This document shows, piece after piece, positions 47,807-58,899 of a DNA stretch of 64,000 nt. Position 1 is the stretch's first letter, and every line of letters starts with the position of its first letter. Made by a program: the position numbers and the translations under genes. The notes under the pieces were generated by a model that saw only the letters and a list, made by a program, of their open reading frames with translations, made no database searches and was not told the origin of the DNA. The DNA is from Tethya wilhelma (Eukaryota > Porifera > Demospongiae > Tethyida > Tethyidae): NCBI GenBank assembly GCA_964030475.1, contig CAXIPT010000002.1, positions 1,810,519 to 1,874,518 of the forward strand. Reading direction: 5' to 3'.

Positions 47807-48963
47807 AACTTGATTTTAAGCGGGGGATTTTTTTATACGTCATTTCGATGGAGAGATATTGTCATTTTTACCGAATTTTACGCATAATTTTAGCGTGCCT
47901 TAAATGGAAAGTGCTCTGTAACTCACTATGGCAACAAGTTATTAAAAAAGCCTTCAGTGAAAATTAATATTTTGATGCAATAAATGTCATAAAATTTTGG
48001 TTGCCATGGCAACAGTCTTTAATTGCCCTATAATTAAAACGTTAATATAATGAATATTAATTAGGTCACATGACCAAACAATTTTGCAACAAGTTCAGTT
48101 TATCAACATTGCCTCCTTCTGGCCGCCTCGCTGCTTTCTCTTTCTTCTCCTCCTTCTCTGGAGAGGCGGCGGGGTCGGCTCCCTGCTATAGCTTCTCCCT
48201 TCCTAAGGGCCTTCGTGTGCTGGAAGGCCAAGCTAGCATGAGCCGGCCCCTTAATGGCACTGTAAAGTTTTTCTTCAGTAGCGACCGAATGGTGGAGTTG
48301 ACTGCACACCAGAGCAGTTTCGGGCTGGTTCAGCTTTAGAACTGCAACCGTAGTATGTTCTTTCGGTTTGCAGTTGCTGTGATCGATAGGATCGAAACCA
48401 AACCGCCTCCCCATTGTTGCCATCAGCTGGCTGACTTGTGTGACGGCCTCTCCACCTTCCCTCATGAATAGCTCATTCACTTTCTTCTTCCCAACTTGGT
48501 CTGGCCTGATATACTTGACGTACTCCCTGAGCCTTTCCGCTAGCTCCGGCTCAAAAATAAGCCGGGCGGAGCCCAGCATGCCAGTTTTATGGTCAGTGAC
48601 ACTGATCACCTGGTTTCCGTTCTCGACCTTGCCTCTCCTGAACTCGAAGAGGGCCACTGCCCTAGGTCTCTGAGAAGGGACAGCGACGAACACGGCCCCT
48701 CATTGCTATCTTCAAGTCTTCTTGGCTCACTGGGGAGCCCACCCTGCAGCTTGCTGCGACCTGGCAAAAGTGAGACCACATGGCCTCATTTCCAGGATGG
48801 CGTTCACTTTCGCCATGTCAGCTGTCTCTGGGTCGAGGCTGGCTTCCTCAAGTGACTTTTGTGCCTTTTGTCTCCTCTCACGGTAGAGGGTGTGCTTCCA
48901 CTCAGTGCATGATAGAGTCAAGAATCTTGGTAGACTGCTCATAGAGCCATTCAGGATAGGCAC
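47807..48963 (-). pseudogene. Broken tyrosine recombinase element (Crypton/DIRS-like)
   Basis: The minus-strand ORF 48693-48103 (196 codons) contains SVTDHKTGMLGSARLIFEPE with the catalytic-type Lys36, AERLREYVKYIRPDQ, and near the end SQLHHSVATEEKLYSAI, matching the [HW]-H-S-x-x-T-x-x-x-Y box with Tyr144 as likely nucleophile. The expected second catalytic Arg is Lys120 (VAVLKLN). An upstream frame, 48963-48727, reads EWKHTLYRERRQKAQKSLEE and AKVNAILEMRPCGLTFARSQ. The two frames are separated by stops and at least two frameshifts. The non-coding 3' part down to 47807 is shared with 44159-44626. It is a tyrosine-recombinase transposon, probably Crypton-like, and inactive. Confidence 0.6.
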
Positions 48964-49029
48964 TTCTGGTGAACTTTACAGCGTACNATGGATGCCAGCA
49001 GGTACCTCTCGAGCTCGATCGCCCAGAAT

Positions 49030-49345
49030 TCACGGCCTAGAAATGCAAGCGCTAGTGTCGCATGCACATTGGAGTCTTGTTTATCAACCTACAATCACAC
49101 ACACTACTGTAAAGCTCATATTTTTGAAAAAAAAAAAAAAAAAGGTCGATGAAAGTAAACTTCAAAGCTTGTTCAAAGGCAAACCACTTAATTCATAGTG
49201 CCGACCACTTCAAAATCCACTATGGGATATATCCGGTGCCGACATGCCGACAATTAATAAACTCATGAACCAAAATGATGACGTATTTAAGAAAATTTTG
49301 AATTTAGAGTTTGTGCAATTTTATAACAAATTCCAAGCAAAAGGG
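49030..49345 (+). repeat. Direct repeat left of piggyBac remnant
   Basis: Nearly identical to 51272-51592, with shared CCTAGAAATGCAAGCGCTAG, GTAAACTTCAAAGCTTGTT and TCCACTATGGGATATATCC. A third partial copy lies at 58910-59050. No protein is supported. Confidence 0.8.
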
Positions 49346-49505
49346 TTTTTATTGGCTAGATACATTGACATAGATGTAGGTAAAATCATAACAACATACT
49401 AAAGATTGATAGTGATAACATGGTTTCAATACATCAACTTGAATACATGTACACTAGCTAATACTTATGGTACTTCTTAAAACAGCCAGTTTTGCAAAGT
49501 CTCAC

Positions 49506-51030
49506 ATGCCACAACCGTAGGTGGTGAATCTGGGCTTCTCACTTCTATCCAGCTGACATTGGCGGCATCTACCCCTCTTCAGTCCTGGAATCTCCTTCAC
49601 CTTCTCCACGTAGCAAACCCTTTTACTGCTGGCCGTATCCACCCTCTCAGTATCGGCAACTCTAATGCCTCTACCTAATCCTACTTCATCCAGTAAGCAA
49701 TGCACTAACTCATAACAAAAAGCTAGGTCATCTTATGGTTTAATTCTACGTTTAATACAGCTATGTTTGTACAATATGTAAGCATTATTCACAGCTATGT
49801 TAAACAACCTATTATGAATACGCATCCAGTACCTTTTAGACTTTCTGTCAAAATCATAGTTTTTTCCAAGCTGGTTTGTTCTATCTACAGCGCACATTTA
49901 TTTGTTATAGCAGGGTAAAATTGGGGGAACACTTTGTTTTCAAAGCACTCCTTCAGTTACAGGTGTGTGCATATGCTCTGAAAACATTTGTAACAAATTT
50001 CACTACTTTACGATCATGGAACACATAGTAACACAAATCACCCACAGTTTCTGCTACGTAACACCCCTTTAATTGTTGGTTTGACACCTTTTAACTTAGC
50101 GGGAAAGCCCAATGCTTTTTCTTTTATGGTTCCTGCAAAGTAAATGTTATCTCTAGCTAGTTCTTCCACAAGAGGCCCACTTGAGAAATAATTATCACAG
50201 CTAGTACACAACATGATTCAAACCACTAAAAGGCTCCACTAGGTCTTTAACCACTTTCTTTACCAATCCATGCTCAGACACCTTTCCTGTGGTCAAATCT
50301 GTTTTTTGACCCTCATACAATTGAAAATGACACAAATAACCTCAACATGAACATGAGCAACACCAGATCTTAAACCCCTTCTTGATTGGCTTTTTGGGCA
50401 TAGCTACTCTCCCCCCAACACGTCCTTTGTACTTTACCGTGGATTCATCAACTGCAAGCTCTTGTCCTGGATTGTAGGCCTCCAAAATGTTCTGTTAAGC
50501 ACATCAATCACAGGCTTAAGCAATCCCCTCCTTAGCTGGTATGCTCTCATTATCTACCACATGCAAATTACACCACAAAGCCCAGAATCTAGTAGAAGTC
50601 ATGTACTGATACAACCCTGGGATACCCATAAATTTGTCCCTACTCCAGTAGTTATTAATCCTAGGCAACTTGTGGATCCCATCAATAGTACAATGCCCAA
50701 GAATGTCCAGATTTCAGCAGTTGTTGTGTTCACCCAATTTGACACTCGCTTTTGAAATGCATACCTATTAATTTCAGTGGCCAGCAAAAACTGCACAAGC
50801 TGCTTGGCCATACTAACTGTAAATAGTTGAAAGCATTACTTTTGGCAGGATCTAGATCATTCGTAGAACCTTCCTTACTTAGAAATGGTGGATAACGGCC
50901 AGAGTTCCTGGATGCTTTCAGTCCTTCCTCTTATGCCTGCTTCCTCCTCTTGGGGGTTGGCATCTCACTTTCAAAGTCGCTGTCGTCCAAGCTATCAGAT
51001 TTACCACCCTCATCAGTTGAAAATACTACG
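49506..51030 (-). pseudogene. Decayed piggyBac transposase
   Basis: Minus-strand order: acidic start (GGKSDSLDDSDFESEMPTPK, then RRKQ); FLLATEINRYAFQKRVSNWV; TTAEIWTFLGIVLLMG; LPRINNYWSRDKFMGIPGLY; YMTSTRFWALWCNLHVVDN; AYNPGQELAVDESTVKYKGR; MPKKPIKKGFKIWCCS; and a C-terminal Cys-rich tail LKRGRCRQCQLDRSEKPRF with TTYGCGM. This is the DDE_Tnp_1_7 (piggyBac) layout, including the VDES catalytic Asp and the zinc-finger-like tail. Frameshifts (for example after LLMG) and stops (after RRKQA, in the middle third) make it inactive. It lies between two ~320-bp direct repeats. Confidence 0.85.
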
Positions 51031-51034
51031 TGTG

Positions 51035-51270
51035 TGTGTGTGATAATGATATTCATGATGCAAAAAAACTAGGGATTTGGACCACGATGAGAATTTATAA
51101 TGATATTCATGACCCCAAACCCTGAGGGACCTAGACCACAGCAAGAAATCATAACGATATTCATGACCCAAAAAACTAGGAGATCTGAACCAAAATGAGA
51201 AGTTATAACGATATTCGTGATGCAAAAACCTAGGGGACCAAAACGAGTTATTGATGATATTCATGACTCA
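51035..51270. repeat. ~58-bp minisatellite, four units
   Basis: ATGATATTCATGA-type words recur about every 58 bp with ACTAGG/CCTAGG boxes between. The minus strand would read as repeats of HEYRYNFSFW-type, but no gene context supports translation. Confidence 0.8.
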
Positions 51271-51271
51271 A

Positions 51272-51592
51272 CAACGCCTAGAAATGCAAGCGCTAGTGTC
51301 GCATGCACATAGGAGTCTTTGTTAATCAACCCACAATTACACACCCTACTGTAAAGCTCATATTTTTTGGGAAAAAAAAAAGTCAATAAAAGTAAACTTC
51401 AAAGCTTGTTTAAAGGCGAATATAACCACTTAATCCTTTATAGATCAGAGTGCCGACCACTTCAAAATCCACTATGGGATATATCCAGTGCCGACATGCT
51501 GACAATGAATAAATTCGTAAACCAAAATGATGATGTATTTAAGAAATTTTGATATTAGAGTTTGTACAATTTTACAACAAATTCCAAGCAAA
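51272..51592 (+). repeat. Direct repeat right of piggyBac remnant
   Basis: Partner of 49030-49345. It continues as TTCCAAGCAAAAGGGATATA into the satellite junction word GACAATACTCA. Confidence 0.8.
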
Positions 51593-51607
51593 AGGGATAT
51601 AGGACAA

Positions 51608-52418
51608 TACTCAGGCATGTTAAGGCAAAACAGCTGCTCAAAGCACTCAAAAATGCAAGAAACTATGATGATAAAGAGCCAACTTGTACAAAAAGTATCT
51701 TGTATTACAGTCAGAACTTTGAATATTTGATAAGTATGTATGTTTGTGCTTAGTATTTACACAAATGTTGCTATGGAAACGCTGTCAACAACAGAATATA
51801 ATGAATTTTAATTACCCTTGATTTATCTAAACTTTTTACAATGCGGACCCGAATCTTTGCAGTTATGTACTGTGATTGGTACCACTAGAGAGCTTGTACA
51901 CTCGAGCAAAGCATAAACAGTTAAAGTAATGTACTGGTACCTCGCGCTACTAGTTACAGCAAAAAATAGGCTTACCAGTTAGTATTTAGCTGCCTAATTT
52001 AGTATTCATCCGTCGCTCAAAGTAGACATGGAACAGCAGGACAAAACTTTCAGGTGGTTTTACATTCTTTAAAGCTTTCTTGACTTAGCGCTATAGTTCA
52101 GAAACCATATCCCTCGATATTCGGCTCCGCACTCGAAGCAATCTACAGCTCTTTACTTTTAACACAATTATTTATTAGTTAGTATCACGTGCGTAGGGAA
52201 AAATACGCTCCGCGAATAAATTGCTAGGTGCTTACCTGTTGAGCTCACTGAAGTTAAACTTAGCGATTAAATATCTGCGCGTGCGCCCTCGTTACATATT
52301 CAAAAAAATTTACATAATTGTAGTAAAATTTGTAGAACTTGTAGTAAATTCTGTAATAGTGTGAATATTCACTACTTATGCATTTTGAGCAGCATTTTTG
52401 CCTTAACATACCTGAGTA
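51608..52418. mobile_element. 807-bp non-autonomous TIR element with TA duplication
   Basis: The core 51610-52416 is flanked by TA. Inverted ends are CTCAGGCATGTTAAGGCAAA and, inverted from the right, CTCAGGTATGTTAAGGCAAA, continuing to GCTGCTCAAA. The related locus at about 59040-59065 reads GGATATAGGACAATACTCAC without interruption, an empty site with one TA. No transposase ORF. It is probably Tc1/mariner-mobilised. Confidence 0.85.
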
Positions 52419-54060
52419 CTCACTGTACATTTTGATTCAGTGACATGTGCTCTAAGTGAAAGCAACTCTGTATCTCAGTTTTTTTATTAAAACATGACGA
52501 TCTATTTATTATTAGTATTATCATTATGTATCATTTCAAAGCTCTTTTTATGCTGATTACAACAGCACTAGCTATATTTTTGTACGACAAATTACTAACG
52601 AACCTTACCTGAAAGTATCTAGTCAGTTAAAAAATAGACCACAAAAAGGCCACAAAAGATGCTTTCATATTGGAGTCTAGGAGGATTGGACAAGATTGTG
52701 GTCCTTACTATTGCATTTAGTACACTGAGAAAATTCAAACAATACCTACCTTGTTATGGTTTGGACGATATAGGCCTGACTAGAATTTCTATCATAAATT
52801 TGACAAGAATCACTGTATATTTTGATTTAGTAGGTTTTACATGTGCTCTAAATCAAAGCAACTCTGTATTTCAGGTTTTTATTTATTAAAACATAATAAT
52901 ATCTATATCATTTGAAAGATCTTTTTATGCTGATTACAATAATGCTAGTTTAATTTTTATACGACAAATTACTAATGAACATGATGTGAAAGTATCTAGT
53001 CAGTCCAAAAAAAGACCACAAAAAAGCCACAAAATATGCCTTCATATTGGAGTGTAGGAGGGTTAGACAAGACCACAGCTCTTACTATTGTATTAAGCAC
53101 ACCAAGAGGATTCAAACGATATCCTATTTGTTATAGTTTGGACAATGTAGGCGTGACTTAGACCACAATTGCATATATGACAATACTCAATGATTCAGTA
53201 TAGGTTTTATATTATAAATTTATGTGTTCCAAATCAAACCAACTCTGTATCTCAGGTTTTTATGACAATCTAAATATCATTTAAAGCTCTTTTTCTGCTG
53301 ATTACAACAGCACTAGCTACATTTTTGTACGACAAATTACTAAGAAACATTACTTGAAAGAGTCTAGTAAATTACACCTACATTGTTGAAACTATAACAA
53401 ATATTGGATATATTATTTAAATCTTCTCCTCGTGCTGTAAGGGCTGCAGTCATGTCCAACCCTCCTAGAGTCTGATACCAAAGCATCTTTTGTGGCCTCT
53501 TTTTGGACTGACTAGATACTTTCGTATTATTGTTGGTGAGTGATTTGTTGCAAAAAAAGGTAGCACTATTGTAATGAGCATGCGGAAAAAGGGATTTCAA
53601 TTGATTTATTAAATCAAAAACCTGTAAAACAGAGTTGCTTTGATTTAGAGCATCTGAAAAACGTACTGAATTAAAATGTTCAGTGAGTATTGGCATATAT
53701 ACGATTGTGGTCCAAGTCAGGTGTACATTGTCCAAACTGTAACAAAGTGGATATAGTTTAAAACCTATCAGTATTCTGAATTCAATAATAAGGGCCACAC
53801 TCTTGTCCCTCCTAAGACTCCAATATAAATTATTAATTATATAAAGGTGTCTTTTGCGGCCTTTTTTGGACTGACTAGATGCTTTCATTGATTGTTTGTT
53901 AGTAATTTGTTGTACAAAAAAGTAGTTGACACTATATTGTAATCAACAGAAAAAGAGTTTTCAAGTGATATAATACAGATTGTCAAAAACTTGAGAAACA
54001 GAGTTGCTTTGATTTTAAGCACTCCTGAATCAAAATGTACAGTGAGTATTGTAATTACAA
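52419..54060. repeat. Satellite-like array B, head-to-head
   Basis: Monomers run left to right from 52419 to about 53365, then the orientation flips and about two monomers run right to left to about 54060. The 174-codon minus-strand ORF (53364-53888) is repeat read-through, not a gene. The left part is nearly identical to 59050-59885. Confidence 0.85.
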
Positions 54061-54289
54061 ATGCTATTTGGAATGGGGCGAAGCAGCAGGCCATGTAAAG
54101 GTGGGGACACAGGGGTCAATGGCAAACAAAGTGTGTGTTTGGTCATGCATTGAGTGACCTACACCTAAGCATGATGCAACTGTAATGTGTGTTTGCATTG
54201 GGGTAGAATTGATTGGGTTTTGGGAGGGCTTTCGTCCACTAATAAATTGAACAGCTTACAAAACCTATAGTGGCTGTATTACCAGAGCT

Positions 54290-54850
54290 TATTTTTATAA
54301 GGCCTATAAGTTACTTATAACACATTATGAAATTACCCTTCCGTTTATGAAATAGGGCTTACTAAATTTTGTAGACTTTTTGGTAAATTTCGACATTTTT
54401 AAAATTAAAACTGAAAAAAATTGCTAAAAAATAACATGCTGCTTTTGCCAGAAAAAAATAATCATCTTTAGAATGTAAGAATTTTTCGAAAATTTTAGCT
54501 AAACAAAGTGAAATGTTGCATATCTATGAGGTGTACAAATTTGTACACCTCCAAAATTACGAAGAGTATGCAAATTTGTACACTTTCAAATTTTGAAGGG
54601 TGTACAAATTTGTACACCCATTCAAGATGTAAAAAAATTGTACAAATTTATATACCATTGGTCAGGTCAAGGGTGTACAAATTTGTATATATACCCATAT
54701 CAGAATTCACACACCTTTGTTCAACTTTGGACACTTTATGTAAGATTTTGTCAAGATTTGAAATAATTAAGACTTGTATGCTGAAATTTTACAAAAACTT
54801 AGTGAATTTTAATTAGCACCCTCTCATATAAACGGAAAACCAATTCCATA
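54290..54850. repeat. Iterated palindromic motif region
   Basis: GGTGTACAAATTTGTACACC is a perfect palindrome at 54530-54549. Variants follow at 54567-54584, 54598-54619 (GGGTGTACAAATTTGTACAC plus CC), about 54638-54650 and 54671-54689. An inverted relative of the left part is at 47073-47330. Not coding as far as I can see, despite an open 102-codon frame. Confidence 0.75.
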
Positions 54851-54859
54851 ATGTGTTAA

Positions 54860-55326
54860 GTGCGATTTTGACAAAAATTACCATTTTCCGATTTCACAAG
54901 TAATTAAACCATATCATTTGAAAGCTCTCATCACTCTGACCACAATGGTGCCAGTCCCATTTCAATACGACCATCCTAGGCTGAGATAGGCCTGGTAATG
55001 TATTGCTGGGTTCTTGGTTTCTCATCACGTCTGATGGTTTTAGGTTCTTGGTTTCTCATCTCACTCTATGATAATATAGGTTCTCAACACATTACCAAGA
55101 ATATCTCAGCCTAGGAAGGTCGTATTTAGCTGGGATCAGTACAATTCTGATTCGCGTGAAGAGATCTTTCAAATGATATATTTTCATGCCAGATTTAAAT
55201 TTTAATGAAAATCATCAAAAAACATGGATTATAGCCTTTGGTCAAGTGCAATTTTGACAAAAATTACCATTTTCGAATTTTACAAGTAAACCATATCATT
55301 TGAAAGCTCTCATCACTCTGACCACA
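54860..55326. repeat. ~382-bp repeat unit running into gap, with internal hairpin
   Basis: ACAAAAATTACCATTTTC... CATTTGAAAGCTCTCATCAC occurs at 54872-54943 and again at 55257-55326, next to the gap. Between them, TACGACCATCCTAGGCTGAG is inverted near 55105-55130, making a MITE-like hairpin (about 54967-55130). Confidence 0.75.
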
Positions 55327-55772
55327 NNNNNNNNNNNNNNNNNNNNNNNNNNNNNNNNNNNNNNNNNNNNNNNNNNNNNNNNNNNNNNNNNNNNNNNNNN
55401 NNNNNNNNNNNNNNNNNNNNNNNNNNNNNNNNNNNNNNNNNNNNNNNNNNNNNNNNNNNNNNNNNNNNNNNNNNNNNNNNNNNNNNNNNNNNNNNNNNNN
55501 NNNNNNNNNNNNNNNNNNNNNNNNNNNNNNNNNNNNNNNNNNNNNNNNNNNNNNNNNNNNNNNNNNNNNNNNNNNNNNNNNNNNNNNNNNNNNNNNNNNN
55601 NNNNNNNNNNNNNNNNNNNNNNNNNNNNNNNNNNNNNNNNNNNNNNNNNNNNNNNNNNNNNNNNNNNNNNNNNNNNNNNNNNNNNNNNNNNNNNNNNNNN
55701 NNNNNNNNNNNNNNNNNNNNNNNNNNNNNNNNNNNNNNNNNNNNNNNNNNNNNNNNNNNNNNNNNNNNNNNN
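55327..55772. other. Assembly gap (446 N)
   Basis: An unsequenced run. The repeat immediately before it suggests the gap lies inside a repeat array. Translated X runs across it carry no information. Confidence 1.
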
Positions 55773-56037
55773 ATATCAGAAGCCATATCTCTGCACCTAA
55801 AGGTTGCCATGACAACATATTGAGTCTTGTTATAGAGTAATGATCCATATTGATGATGATCCAAAAAAAATTATTTGAAGATGCTTTGTTTAGGAATTAT
55901 ACTCACATAACCTCAAAATGGGGAATTCTACTCTATAGACTGCAAGCACTGTACAGCTAGGGAGTTTAGTGCAGTAAAGTTAAAGGAAGAGTTAGTAGTA
56001 AATTCAGTGTTCGAATATTGCTGGTCAGCCTTACAGA

Positions 56038-56450
56038 ATGGCAGAATTGAAGACACCAATAGTGCCTTTAAAAGGGAAGAACTATCCTACCTGGAAGGTA
56101 CAGTGCAAGATGGCACTGATAAAAGACAGCCTCTGGGAGATAGTTGCTGGCACAAAAGTATTGGCGGAAGATGCAAATGCAGATACCCAAAAAATGTTCA
56201 ATGTATGAAAAGACAAAGCATTAGTTATTGTTGTTTTATCAGTAGATCCATCACTGCTCTACTTGATCAATGGTCCTGAGGCAGTCTGGGACAAACTGCA
56301 GGAACAATTCTAGCGGAAAATGTGGTCCAATAAACTACAATTAAGGAGAAAGCTTTTTTTATTGAAGCTTAGGGAAGGTGAGTCAATGAACCAGCACATC
56401 AAAGTGATGATGGAGGTGTTTGAAGATTCTTCCAGGAATCCTCTAGACTA
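56038..56450 (+). pseudogene. Ty1/copia-type gag remnant
   Basis: From the ATG at 56038: MAELKTPIVPLKGKNYPTWK, then VQCKMALIKDSLWEIVAGTK, DKALVIVVLSVDPSLLYLIN, GPEAVWDKLQEQF, KLQLRRKLFLLKLREGESMN and QHIKVMMEVFE. NYPTWK, LWEIV, a Lys-Ala-x-x-x-I-x-L-S-V block and a V/A-W-D-K-L-x-x-x-F block are the gag (UBN2-like) signature of copia retrotransposons. In-frame stops (TGA after MFNV, TAG after QEQF) disable it. No protease, integrase, RT or LTR is visible; the 446-bp gap lies about 270 bp to the left. Confidence 0.7.
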
Positions 56451-56459
56451 GTAAATATT

Positions 56460-57340
56460 TAGCTAGACTAGTAGTACAGTAGCGAACTCATCTCTACTGT
56501 ATAATCATAGATAATTACAAGACTTAGTCACAGACCCTTCCAGCTATCACCGCGACACTTGCACTCCCTAGCGCTAAATTGCTGACAAAGTATAAAGTGC
56601 AAAGTTCACATTGCAAATTATAGGGTGGGGCTCCCTTTTGCAATATGCATTATTGGTAAGGGTGGAGCTGTTATACGTTAAACTGTATGCTTCGCTGAAC
56701 GTACTAATATGTGTATTCCTTTGGTGATTAGCTAGCTATGGCGAAGAGACCTAGATCAATTGGTCAACCTCTCTTGACAATTGGGTAAAGAAAAAAAACA
56801 ATTTCTGAACCAGAGGAAGAGTGTAAGCATTATAATTTTTATGTTGTTTAAATATAGCTAGTACAACAGATATTCAATTGCAGTGCCAACAATGTCAATT
56901 TTGGTCAGTCTGCTGATAATACATTAAAATTAGATAATATTTGATATTTAATTCACAGTAGAGCTCCTTCTGATCATGAGATTCGGATGAAGAGCATGAG
57001 TCTGCGTCACGACTTGAATCTGAAGAAACAAGTTCCACCACCATCAATTCTTCACAGTCTGAGGTCACATCTTCAGAGATTTCAGAAGTTTCAGTGGATA
57101 TGGGTGTTCTAAATCGCATATAGCCACATTTTGGCAATAATCACCCCCCATAATTTCATGTTATTATCTTATGTTAGTCAAGTTTGGCAAACATCAAGTT
57201 CACTATTGTATTGGCTTGACTAAGCTCTAATAAAAGTGGCAATGTGCATTAGTGCTCTGATTTGCAGGTAAGCATCTATGGGAAGTGATTAGTGCCATAA
57301 TTCGATGACATTCACATACTGTAGTAGCTGTTTAGTGGAT
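56460..57340. other. No gene recognised
   Basis: Contains a short frame MAKRPRSIGQPLLTIG (near 56739) and a minus-strand acidic/Ser-rich frame of 80 codons (57137-56895). Neither has support as a gene. Confidence 0.35.
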
Positions 57341-57690
57341 ACTTGCTCTCTATTGGAGGGAGCATGTTCTATCCAGCGCAGGGGGTGCATTTGGCCTATC
57401 ATTGGAGGGGGCATGTTCTATCCAGTGGAGGGGGTGCATTTTGCCGTTCAGTGGAGGGGGTGCATTTTGCTATTCAGTGTAAGGGGCATGTTCTATCCAG
57501 TGGAAGGGGTGCATTTTGCCGTTCAGTGGAGGGGGCATATTCTATTCTGTGGAAGGGACATGTTCTACGGTGGAGGGGGTGCATTTTGTTCAGTGTAAGG
57601 GACATGTTCTATTCAGTGGAGGGGTGCAGTGGTGGTGACATGATCTATTTAGTGGAGGGGACATGTCAAGTTCTATCCAGTGGAGGGTGC
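57340..57690. repeat. G-rich minisatellite
   Basis: Irregular repeats of units such as CAGTGGAGGGGGTGCATTTT and GGGGGCATGTTCTATCCAGT. Open frames on the plus strand result from the repeat length. Confidence 0.85.
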
Positions 57691-58129
57691 ATTTCTACAG
57701 GCAGGAGTAATTTAACTATTAGCGCATGCGCACTTGGTACCACGTGTGCGTTATATAGAATTGCCAGCCGTGTGATCCCGTGTGGATTTTGTAGTGTGCC
57801 AGATGCAGATGGAATGTCTGACTTAAGAAGCTTGATTACCGCTACTCACAATCTTCAAAGTCAGCTACAGCGGCTGTAAGAAGCTTAAAGGTCATGTTTA
57901 GCTAAGCATAAAATTTCGAAATTTTTAAATTTTTAAAGTTTATATGTGATCCAATTTTGGAAAACTGACCAGATGTAGTAAAACTTTGTAGTAATCGGCG
58001 ATTGTAGTGTAATTCGCGATGCGTGCGCGAAATTAATTTTTTTGGAGGGGCACACCTTGGCGAGCTGCAGACGTAATTTTACGGGTGGGGCTGCTTCTAT
58101 TGCTGAGATATAAGCGTTTGAATGCAGCT

Positions 58130-58403
58130 ATGTCAGCCATGGCTCGCTTCTCTCCCGTTAGTACACGGGATGCGTTGCCATGTTCATTGATTAATTATTC
58201 TGATAAGTACATGATGCAGCTGCTGCTGTGCATCTCATTATAATCTTGCATATTTAATGTGCAACAAAAAACAATGACTTGTTCATGAACTAAACACTTC
58301 TAGAAGAAAGAAATCTCTTCCAGATGATCAGAAGATGGCCCACAGTGTTGCAGAATCGCTGGGCTATGCCAGGAGCTGTTTATCTGTGCATACTAATGAA
58401 TGA
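58130..58403 (+). CDS. Candidate two-exon small protein
   Basis: Exon 1 is 58130-58206 (MSAMARFSPVSTRDALPCSL, then INYSD, donor AA|gtacat). The 97-bp intron ends AACACTTCTAG. Exon 2 is 58304-58403 (RKKSLPDDQKMAHSVAESLG, then YARSCLSVHTNE, stop). Phases agree (2) and the product is about 58 residues. The donor is weak beyond GT-A and no family is recognised. It could be the start of a longer gene or chance. Confidence 0.3.
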
Positions 58404-58899
58404 CTGTATTGTACATTGTGTAAGATAAATTTGCAATGAAATTTGTGGGGGAAAGAAGCTAAGCGCTTCTTATTATGGGCAATAAGTATTAGCTAAACTG
58501 TTTCCTATAGTTAGAATAGCATGCATTAATAAATGGCGCTTATTTCTGTGCCATTTATAGCCTAGTTACTCTAGTTACAGCCCACCCGCTACATTATTCT
58601 TCTTAGTAGACTTACCTCCTTGGTGAATCGTCCTGGAAGGCTCCCTGGGGTAATCTTGCAGTTGAGGTTCCGTATGCTAAAAAAATTGCCAATATGTGAC
58701 ATCACTTCCTGTTTAGTAGTGCTGATTAAATAGAACGAATTTGCGGAGTGCAAGAAGAAGCTGTCCCACCTAAGACTCACAGGATCCCAATGCAGGCCCA
58801 GGACTTACAGGTGACACTATTGTAAGAAAGTGAAAAAAACATTGAAAATGTAATGAGACATAGGAATGGCCAAATCGTAAAAAAGAAAGCAAACAAGAA

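Noticed and set aside
53364..53888. 174-codon minus-strand ORF
   Set aside because: It lies wholly within satellite-like monomers whose other copies are not open, so it is repeat read-through.
55264..55864. Long ORFs made mostly of X
   Set aside because: They are the 446-bp gap read as open sequence.
57817..57877. First exon MSDLRSLITATHNLQSQLQR with a GTAAGA donor
   Set aside because: A reasonable start and donor, but no in-phase downstream exon could be identified.
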